Assembly (NCBI GenBank): GCA_041665985.1
Contig: JBAYHV010000008.1
Span: 1-26,012, forward strand
DNA length: 26,012 bases
Reading direction: 5' to 3'
Origin: CAIRYW01 sp041665985
GTDB lineage: Bacteria; Patescibacteriota; Minisyncoccia; Phycocordibacterales; CAIRYW01
In this document: piece by piece, positions 21,153-26,012 of the stretch
Layout: the number at the start of each line of letters is the position of its first letter
How positions within the stretch are numbered: the stretch's first letter is position 1
Notes under the pieces: model-generated
Seen by the model: the letters and a program-made list of their open reading frames with translations, nothing else
What the model was told of the DNA's origin: nothing
Database searches by the model: none
Position numbers and translations under genes: made by a program

Positions 21153-21341
21153 AATTAGTTGAACATGTTAGATTTAAACAACAAATGAATTACATATTTT
21201 TAACCAAAAAGACAAAGAAAATGAACGACTCGGTCGCTTCTTTTTGTTGTTGTTAAAAAAATACTCCAACGATACCAAAAACGAGCGCCCGAAAGGCGCT
21301 CGTTTTTTGTTATAACAACAAGAAAAAGGAAGGGAGTAAAT
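21153..21341. other. Spacer with terminator and promoter-like palindrome
   Basis: It holds AACAACAA and TTGTTGTTGTT stretches that can pair, the terminator at 21277-21308, and directly after it the palindrome TTGTTATAACAA, which contains a possible -10 box (TATAAC, 21311-21316). A 23-codon open frame (21185-21256) ends in three Cys codons, but I see no other support for it. Confidence 0.5.
21277..21308 (+). terminator. Rho-independent terminator upstream of the 60-residue gene
   Basis: AAAAACGAGCGCC and GGCGCTCGTTTTT form a 13-bp perfect stem with a CGAAA loop. It can end transcription from lysS and its downstream neighbour. It lies only 34 nt before the next start codon. Confidence 0.88.
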
Positions 21342-21524
21342 ATGAATGCACAAAAATCTGAGGAAGTTGTTGAACATAAAGAGTTAATCATTTTCCATTG
21401 TGAAAGACCAAAAACTTTTGCAGAGTTAATTGAAAGAGTGGAAAAAGCGTTTCCAAACATACCATTTGAAAATTTGGTCCCAACATTTGGAATAGTTTCA
21501 ATTCATATCGCAATGAAAAAATAG
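21342..21524 (+). CDS. 60-residue small protein of unknown function
   Basis: This frame is preceded by AAGGAAGGGAG, the clearest Shine-Dalgarno sequence in the window, ending seven nucleotides before ATG. A terminator follows 13 nt after the stop. Those signals and the coding-like composition support a real small gene, isolated between two terminators. The protein starts with an acidic stretch (KSEEVVEHKE), followed by a strand-like LIIFHCER, a helix (FAELIERVEKAF), PNIPFENLVPTFG and a final strand (IVSIHIAMKK). The pattern suggests a tiny alpha/beta fold. No family is recognised and no metal or catalytic motif is evident. Confidence 0.7.
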   Translation: MNAQKSEEVVEHKELIIFHCERPKTFAELIERVEKAFPNIPFENLVPTFGIVSIHIAMKK

Positions 21525-21536
21525 TTCTTTCTAGTC

Positions 21537-21572
21537 GCGCGAAATTCTTTCAGAATTTCGCGCATTTTTTTA
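21537..21572 (+). terminator. Rho-independent terminator after the 60-residue gene
   Basis: GCGCGAAATTCT and AGAATTTCGCGC form a perfect 12-bp stem with a TTC loop, followed by A and a seven-base T-tract. Confidence 0.92.
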
Positions 21573-21684
21573 TTTAATTTCCCCTTGTCCCGACCTAGGG
21601 GAAAGTTACAAACCTCTTCACTGGCCACTAATCACTAGTAACTAGCCACTTTTTGGCCAATGTGTGGAAAACTTTGTTAGGCAA

Positions 21685-21731
21685 TATAATATAAGTGGTA
21701 TAAAATGGTAAGCAAGTGGTAAAAGGTGGTA
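21685..21731 (+). promoter_or_regulatory. Promoter and four-box MraZ-type operator of the division cluster
   Basis: A TATAAT (21685-21690) is followed by four related boxes with core GTGGTA or ATGGTA, at 21693-21700, 21703-21710, 21714-21721 and 21724-21731. They are spaced 10-11 bp apart and so lie on one face of the helix. MraZ in several bacteria binds tandem GTG-containing boxes in its own promoter. Their position over and after the predicted start site fits autorepression. Confidence 0.75.
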
Positions 21732-21742
21732 AAAAATAAATT

Positions 21743-22177
21743 ATGTTAATTGGAGAATATAAACATTCAATAGACGAAAAAAACCGGATGTCACTTCCTT
21801 CAAAGTTTCGAAAGGAACTTGGAAAAAAAGTGGTTGCAACATACGGACTTGAGCAATGTCTTTTCATTTATGAAATTTCTGAATGGAATCGAATTGCAGA
21901 AGAAATTTCTCGTTTAGGAATGCTGAAAAGTGATACCCGAGAATTTAACAGATTTATGTTTGGAGGAGCAGTAGAAATTGAGATAGATAGTTTGGGAAGA
22001 ATTTTAGTTCCTGAATATTTAAGAAAATATGCAGACATTAAATCCCAAGCAACCGTCATTGGCGTTCATAAAAGATTAGAGATCTGGAATGAACAGAAAT
22101 GGGAGGATTACAAGAAGAAAGTTGTGTCAAAGGCCGACAGCTTAGCTGAAAAGCTTTCAGAGGCTGGAGCGTTTTAG
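21743..22177 (+). CDS. mraZ: Transcriptional regulator MraZ
   Basis: MraZ is a ring-forming DNA-binding protein of the AbrB-like fold and usually the first gene of the division/cell-wall cluster. Both tandem half-domains are visible: GEYKHSIDEKNRMSLPSKFRKEL at residues 4-26 and GGAVEIEIDSLGRILVPEYLRKYA near 74-98, each with the Asp-x-x-x-Arg-hydrophobic-Pro loop (DEKNRMSLP, DSLGRILVP). Length is typical at 144 residues. Four tandem MraZ-like boxes stand just upstream. After the TAG the whole gap to rsmH is one large folded element. Confidence 0.95.
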   Translation: MLIGEYKHSIDEKNRMSLPSKFRKELGKKVVATYGLEQCLFIYEISEWNRIAEEISRLGMLKSDTREFNRFMFGGAVEIEIDSLGRILVPEYLRKYADIKSQATVIGVHKRLEIWNEQKWEDYKKKVVSKADSLAEKLSEAGAF

Positions 22178-22179
22178 AA

Positions 22180-22371
22180 AGAATCTATGTCAAAAATAAT
22201 GAACAAAATAAATTGCAAAATTTTGAAGGAAAAAATGAAGGATGAGGAAGGAGGCATAGCTAAGCTACGCAGACTGACGAAACTTCATTTTTTACCAAAA
22301 TTTTGCAATTTAGATGTTCAAGCCGTTGGTTTATGTGTTTGTAGTGAGCGTTTATTTTTGAGATAGATTCT
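22180..22371 (+). repeat. Structured spacer element, copy 1 (mraZ-rsmH)
   Basis: Paired segments, from outside in, are AGAATCTAT (22180-22188) with ATAGATTCT (22363-22371), CAAAAATAA (22191-22199) with TTATTTTTG (22352-22360), GAACA (22201-22205) with TGTTC (22315-22319), AAATTGCAAAATTTTG (22210-22225) with its exact complement at 22296-22311, and AAAAAATGAAG (22230-22240) with CTTCATTTTTT (22283-22293). The tip (22241-22282) is nearly the same as in copy 2 and contains the small palindrome TAGCTAAGCTA. The outer stem starts three bases after the mraZ stop and ends two bases before the rsmH start. Confidence 0.85.
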
Positions 22372-22373
22372 AT

Positions 22374-23270
22374 ATGGGAATTCACAAGACAGTTCTTTTA
22401 CATGAAACAGTTGAAGGTTTAAATCCATCTGTTGGAGGTGTCTATATTGACGGCACATTCAATGCAGGAGGTCATTCAAAACTTTTAGCAAAGCTTATTG
22501 GAAAAAAAGGAACGATCATAGGCATTGATGCAGATATAAAAGCTTTGAAAAAAGGGGAGAGTGAGATCAAAAAAACTGGTGTTAATTTTTTTGGAGTTAA
22601 TGACAATTTTAGAAATCTAGATAAAGCTCTAGAAAAACTAAAAATTGAAAAAATTGACGGAGCACTTTTTGATCTTGGATTAAGTTCCGACCAGTTGGAG
22701 GAATCAGGAAGGGGATTTTCTTTTAAAAAAGCAGAACCGCTTCTTATGACCTTTAAAGCAGACCCAACAAAAAAAGATCTTACCGCCTATGACGTAGTGA
22801 ACGATTTCGAACAAGAAAATCTGGAAACGATCATTAGGTTTTATGGAGGAGAAAAAATTGCTGGACGAATTGCACGAGCAATAGTTGAAGCAAGAGAAAA
22901 ATCTCCAATAAAAGATTCAAAAGAATTAGCTGAGATCATTTATCAGGTTGTTCCAGCAAAATTCAGAAAAATGAAGATCCATCCAGCCACAAAAACATTT
23001 CAAGCTATCAGGGTTGTGGTGAACGATGAAATTGAATCGCTAAAGGAGGGCATGGAAAAGACTTTAGAGAAGCTTAAAAAAGGAGGGAGGATGTCGGTCA
23101 TAAGTTTTGAAAGTTTGACTGACGGTACGGTCAAACGCTTTATGAAAGAAAAAGCAGCAGAAGATAAACTTTTAATAATTACAAAGAAGCCAATAGTACC
23201 AAGCGAGGAGGAGTTAAAAGAAAATCCAAGATCACGTAGCGCAAAATTGAGAATAGCCGAGAAAATTTAA
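22374..23270 (+). CDS. rsmH: 16S rRNA (cytosine-1402-N4)-methyltransferase RsmH
   Basis: RsmH methylates C1402 in the 30S P-site using S-adenosylmethionine. The 298 residues include the opening HKTVLLHETVEGL, the SAM-binding motif DGTFNAGGHS, GTIIGIDADIKAL, and DGALFDLGLSSDQLEESGRGFSF. The inserted helical substrate-recognition domain ends with the signature HPATKTFQAIRVVVNDE. The final blocks are VISFESLTDGTVKRF and NPRSRSAKLRIAE. The usual DMRMD after GFSF is replaced by LLMTFKAD, a mild deviation. It sits in the standard mraZ-rsmH-ftsL-ftsI order. Its start codon lies two bases after the closing stem of the spacer element, and there is no Shine-Dalgarno sequence. Confidence 0.95.
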   Translation: MGIHKTVLLHETVEGLNPSVGGVYIDGTFNAGGHSKLLAKLIGKKGTIIGIDADIKALKKGESEIKKTGVNFFGVNDNFRNLDKALEKLKIEKIDGALFDLGLSSDQLEESGRGFSFKKAEPLLMTFKADPTKKDLTAYDVVNDFEQENLETIIRFYGGEKIAGRIARAIVEAREKSPIKDSKELAEIIYQVVPAKFRKMKIHPATKTFQAIRVVVNDEIESLKEGMEKTLEKLKKGGRMSVISFESLTDGTVKRFMKEKAAEDKLLIITKKPIVPSEEELKENPRSRSAKLRIAEKI

Positions 23271-23311
23271 AAAAATATAAAAGAAAATAAAAATAATTTT
23301 TAATAAAAAAA

Positions 23312-23611
23312 ATGACAAGCCTACCATCACAATATAAATACAAAAAAGCATTCTGGATACTATCAGCTTCTTCGGCATGCTTAATTGCTCTTTATGTTGT
23401 TTTGATATTTCAAACTGTTGCTCACACTGTTGCTAGAAAAAACACAGAAGCATCAATGCAAAAACTTCTTTCAAGTATTTCAACGACCGAATCAAATTAT
23501 ATTGCAATGCAATCTTCACTTACTCCCGATCTAGCTTTTTCAAGAGGTTTCGTTGAGGTAAAAAATACTATTGTCGTAAGAACAACTCAGAAACTTTCGT
23601 TTAGAAATTAA
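23312..23611 (+). CDS. ftsL: FtsL-like cell division protein
   Basis: The 99-residue bitopic protein has a short cytoplasmic tail, one membrane helix (about residues 13-34, WILSASSACLIALYVVLIF) and an extracytoplasmic helix with spaced hydrophobic positions up to about residue 72. Then comes a short end with FSRGFVEVKNTIVV, similar in layout to FtsL/DivIC proteins, which activate septal synthesis with FtsB and FtsQ. Sequence identity in this family is always low, so the name rests on topology and on the place between rsmH and ftsI. The spacer to ftsI is filled by copy 2 of the structured element, which starts right after the TAA. Confidence 0.72.
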   Translation: MTSLPSQYKYKKAFWILSASSACLIALYVVLIFQTVAHTVARKNTEASMQKLLSSISTTESNYIAMQSSLTPDLAFSRGFVEVKNTIVVRTTQKLSFRN

Positions 23612-23802
23612 AGGACCCATTCAAAAAATAATGGACAAAACAAAGGGTAAAATTTTGAAGGAAAAAACGAAGGATGAGGAAGGAGGCATAGCTAAGCTAC
23701 GCAGACTGACGAAACTTCTTTTTTTACCAAAATTTTACCCTTTGGATGTTCAAGCCTTATTTTCTTTTCTTTTTATTAACGGTTATTTTTTAAATGGGTT
23801 CT
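23612..23802 (+). repeat. Structured spacer element, copy 2 (ftsL-ftsI)
   Basis: The architecture is the same as copy 1: AGGACCCATT (23612-23621) with AATGGGTTCT (23793-23802), AAAAAATAA (23623-23631) with TTATTTTTT (23783-23791), GGACA with TGTTC (23747-23751), AAAGGGTAAAATTTTG (23642-23657) with its exact complement at 23728-23743, and GAAG with CTTC near the tip. The tip contains the same GGAAGGAGGCATAGCTAAG core as copy 1. The outer stem begins at the base after the ftsL stop and ends five bases before the ftsI start. Confidence 0.85.
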
Positions 23803-23807
23803 AAAAG

Positions 23808-25511
23808 ATGAAAAAATGGCTTACCCCAATAAGACTAATATCGATCTTCATTATTTTTGGAGCAGTAATTTTCATAGGTAAGTTATATATTATCCAGGTA
23901 TTGCGACATAGTGAATATGTCCAAATAGCAACAAAACAGTATCAAAAACCAGGAGGCTTTTTTGACCGCGGTTCAATTTATTTTGAGGACAAAGAGGGAA
24001 ACAAGATCTCGGCTGCGACAGTTAAATCAGGGTATATTTTAGCCGTAAATCCAAAACTCATTATTGATGCTCCCGACGCTTACAATAAAATTTCTGCGAT
24101 ACTTCCTCTTGATAAAACAAACTTTTTAGCTCGTGCGTTAAAATTAAATGATACTTATGAGGAAATTCAAAAACAAATTCCAACTGACGTAGGAGACAAG
24201 ATTAAGGCTTTAAAGATCAAAGGGGTTATCCTTGCAGATCAAAATACAAGATTTTATCCAGGTGGAATAACTGCTTCACATGTACTTGGCCTCGTGGCCT
24301 ACAAAGGAAATGATTTTTCTGGAAGATACGGACTTGAGGCTGAATATGACACAGTACTTCAGAGAACTTCTGAAAATCTTTATGCAAACTTTTTCGTAGA
24401 AATATTTTCGAATATTAAATCTGGGATTACATCAGGAAATAATTCTGAAGGTGACCTTGTGACTACTATTGAACCAAACGTTCAATCAGCTTTTGAAAAT
24501 ACCTTAAAGAAGGTTCAATCTCAATGGAGTTCAGAGGAAACATCTGGAATTATTATGGATCCAAAAACTGGAGAAATATTGGCAATGGCAAGTGTTCCAA
24601 ATTTTGATCCAAATAATTTTTCTCAAATTACATCGGTTTCAGTTTTCACAAATCCTTTGGTACAAAGAGTTCGAGAAATGGGATCAATTATGAAAGCTGT
24701 AACAATGGCTTCTGGTATTGATGCTGGAGTTGTTACCGCAAGCACTACTTACAATGATAAAGGTTCAGTAACTTATGATAAAAAAACAATCTACAACTTT
24801 GATAAAAAAGGAAGAGGAGTAATAAATATGCAGAGAGTTTTGAGTGAATCTCTAAACACAGGGGCATCTTTTGTAATGACAAAACTTGGCACAACAAGAT
24901 TTGCTGATTATTTGAGAAGATTTGGCCTAGAAGAAAAAACAGGAATAGATCTTCCAAGTGAAGCTGATAATTTAATTTCATATAAAAAAAATCCAAGGAC
25001 AGTTCAATACGCCACAGCTTCTTTTGGTCAAGGTATTGCTCTAACCCCTGTTTCAACAATAAGAGCTATGGCGGTTATTGCAAATGGCGGAATGCTAGTA
25101 AAACCACATGTAGTTAAGGAAGTTGATCCGATCGAAGGTTTAAAATATGATCCTTCCTCAAGTTATGTGCCTGTTCGTGTGATTTCTGCTGATGCGGCAA
25201 AGCAAACAACAGATATGCTTGTTTATATTGTGGACAACAATCTCCAGAATGGAAAAGCCAAAAATCCGCACTATGCAATTGCCGCAAAAACAGGTACTGC
25301 ACAGATGGCTGCCCCAGGAGGAGGGTATTATCCTGATAGGTTTTTGCACTCGTTTATTGGCTTCTTTCCAGCCTATAATCCTAAATTTGTGGTCCTAATG
25401 TATACTGTTTATCCAAAGGGAGCAGGGTACGCCGCTTCAACAATGGCCCAGCCGTTTTTGGATCTAAGTAAGTTTTTGATCAATTATTATTCACTTCCAC
25501 CGGATAGATAA
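23808..25511 (+). CDS. ftsI: Division-specific penicillin-binding protein FtsI (PBP3-type)
   Basis: This class B transpeptidase cross-links septal peptidoglycan with FtsW. The 567-residue protein has one membrane helix (about residues 9-28), the pedestal domain (RGSIYFEDKEGNKISA, then YPGGITASHVLGLV and GRYGLEAEYDTVL) and the catalytic domain. There the SxxK motif is SIMK (Ser near 293), SxN is SLN (near 348) and KTG is KTGTAQ (Lys near 494). The context of the active-site serine is unusual: REMGSIMK instead of the common EPGS(T/V)xK, without the Pro. No PASTA domains follow. It comes after ftsL and the structured spacer element and ends at a hairpin related to the one after frr. Confidence 0.93.
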   Translation: MKKWLTPIRLISIFIIFGAVIFIGKLYIIQVLRHSEYVQIATKQYQKPGGFFDRGSIYFEDKEGNKISAATVKSGYILAVNPKLIIDAPDAYNKISAILPLDKTNFLARALKLNDTYEEIQKQIPTDVGDKIKALKIKGVILADQNTRFYPGGITASHVLGLVAYKGNDFSGRYGLEAEYDTVLQRTSENLYANFFVEIFSNIKSGITSGNNSEGDLVTTIEPNVQSAFENTLKKVQSQWSSEETSGIIMDPKTGEILAMASVPNFDPNNFSQITSVSVFTNPLVQRVREMGSIMKAVTMASGIDAGVVTASTTYNDKGSVTYDKKTIYNFDKKGRGVINMQRVLSESLNTGASFVMTKLGTTRFADYLRRFGLEEKTGIDLPSEADNLISYKKNPRTVQYATASFGQGIALTPVSTIRAMAVIANGGMLVKPHVVKEVDPIEGLKYDPSSSYVPVRVISADAAKQTTDMLVYIVDNNLQNGKAKNPHYAIAAKTGTAQMAAPGGGYYPDRFLHSFIGFFPAYNPKFVVLMYTVYPKGAGYAASTMAQPFLDLSKFLINYYSLPPDR

Positions 25512-25562
25512 AATTTCTAGAGGTGAGTCCTCCTCTTGAGAGGTCTCTCCTCGAGAAATTTT
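25510..25562 (+). terminator. Nested hairpin after ftsI, related to 11901-11956
   Basis: AAAATTTCT (25510-25518) pairs with AGAAATTTT (25554-25562) and GAGG with CCTC inside it. The core TAGAGGTGAGTCCTCCT matches the element after frr, whose outer stem has a different but also self-complementary sequence. The T-tract is weak, so it may be a terminator or an mRNA 3'-end structure. Confidence 0.65.
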
Positions 25563-25794
25563 ATCTAGTAAATAATTTAAAAGTTCATGAAGTTCAGAAG
25601 AGGCTAAACCTCAAGAATTTAAAGAGGTTTAGCCTCAGAAAAGTAAAAGAAAAAATGAATCCAGTAGTAGAAAAAGGCAAATACCAATTGATGACATATC
25701 GGATAAAATAAATATAATGAATTATCAAACAATTGTCGAAATAAGAAGTAATTTAAAGAATTGGCAGTCATCATTTGCCTTTTCTCACTAACGG
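25563..25794. other. Spacer between ftsI and murF with a hairpin and two micro-ORFs
   Basis: GAGGCTAAACCTC (25600-25612) and GAGGTTTAGCCTC (25624-25636) form a perfect 13-bp hairpin without a T-tract. Two very short ATG frames follow in series, 25655-25711 (18 codons) and 25717-25791 (24 codons); the second ends three bases before the murF ATG. TATAAT at 25713-25718 overlaps the second ATG. Either could be a translated leader, but there is no further evidence. An AAGTTCATGAAGTT unit near 25581 resembles units after mreB and greA. Confidence 0.45.
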
Positions 25795-26012
25795 ATGAAG
25801 AAAATTTTAAAAAAAATTGTAGTTTGGATCCTCACAATTGAGGCAAAATTGGCTCTAAAAAGATATAAGCCAAGTATTATTGCTGTAACTGGAAGCGTAG
25901 GAAAGACCTCAACAAAGGATGCTATTTTTACTGCAATTTCTCCTTTTTACCACGTTAGAAAAAGTTCAAAAAGTTACAATAGCGATATTGGAATTCCCCT
26001 AACGATTCTTGG
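25795..26012 (+). CDS. murF: MurF-like Mur ligase, 5' part only (runs off the window)
   Basis: The first 72 codons are present. A short basic N-terminal helix region (KKILKKIVVWILTIEAKLAL) leads into KRYKPSIIAVTGSVGKTSTKD, the P-loop of ATP-dependent Mur ligases. HVRKSSKSYNSDIGIPLTIL follows, which matches the substrate loop of MurF (NxNxxxGxP) that adds D-Ala-D-Ala to UDP-MurNAc-tripeptide. The usual N-terminal UDP-binding domain of MurF, about 90 residues, is missing before the P-loop, as in a shortened MurF-like subgroup. The position after ftsI fits the cluster, although murE would normally come between. The ligase family is sure; the exact member is likely but not certain. Confidence 0.8.
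   Translation, partial: MKKILKKIVVWILTIEAKLALKRYKPSIIAVTGSVGKTSTKDAIFTAISPFYHVRKSSKSYNSDIGIPLTIL

Noticed and set aside
21185..21256. 23-codon frame ending in three Cys codons, resembling an attenuator leader peptide
   Set aside because: The Cys codons come from a TTGTTGTT tract that pairs with AACAACAA upstream. There is no cysteine-related gene downstream and no alternative hairpins.
25523..25711. 62-codon plus-strand frame after ftsI
   Set aside because: It begins inside the hairpin that follows ftsI and runs through another perfect inverted repeat. Only the short internal ATG frames were kept, as low-confidence notes.
1..26012. CRISPR array, insertion sequence or prophage
   Set aside because: No regularly spaced repeats, no transposase, integrase or phage structural genes are seen. 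The repeats present are hairpin-type and lie in spacers.

Overview
The window looks like part of a Candidate Phyla Radiation (Patescibacteria) chromosome, most likely Parcubacteria/Paceibacteria. This is inferred from the low GC content, the reduced versions of core proteins (88-residue MreD, PriA without ATPase motifs, compact ProS and delta prime), the scarcity of Shine-Dalgarno sites and the gene order. Nearly all genes stop with TAA or TAG; only the MazF-like gene uses TGA. I could not place the organism below phylum level.

Layout. Positions 1-2730 are an accessory segment on the 3' side of a tRNA-Asn gene: a membrane protein, a NYN-domain nuclease-like protein and an unknown helical protein, interspersed with tRNA-3'-end-like fragments and a 56-bp direct repeat. 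From 2734 to 3691 come tRNA-Asn, a repeated promoter-associated element and a PEBP-family protein. Hpf (plus) meets a minus-strand priA-def-fmt group at 4091-7413, followed by a solitary MazF-like toxin and murA. From 9454 all genes are on the plus strand: mreB, holB-like, frr, rseP, proS, then mreB-mreC-mreD-mrdA (cell elongation), greA, lysS, two small unknown genes, and the start of the division/cell-wall cluster mraZ-rsmH-ftsL-ftsI-murF, with murF cut by the window end.

How the genes work together. murA, murF, mrdA and ftsI build and cross-link peptidoglycan. MreB/C/D guide side-wall synthesis, and MraZ, FtsL and FtsI belong to division. Fmt, Def, Frr, Hpf, ProS, LysS, RsmH and tRNA-Asn serve translation.

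The spacers are the least ordinary part. About half of the genes have a -10 box ending only 6-8 nt before the start codon, which predicts leaderless mRNAs. The spacers also carry many long perfect hairpins. The strongest candidate for an undescribed element is a pair of roughly 190-nt structures that fill the mraZ-rsmH and ftsL-ftsI spacers almost stop codon to start codon. They share a nearly identical apical core, while their long basal stems differ by compensatory changes. A second candidate is a 41-bp element next to the promoters of tRNA-Asn and greA.
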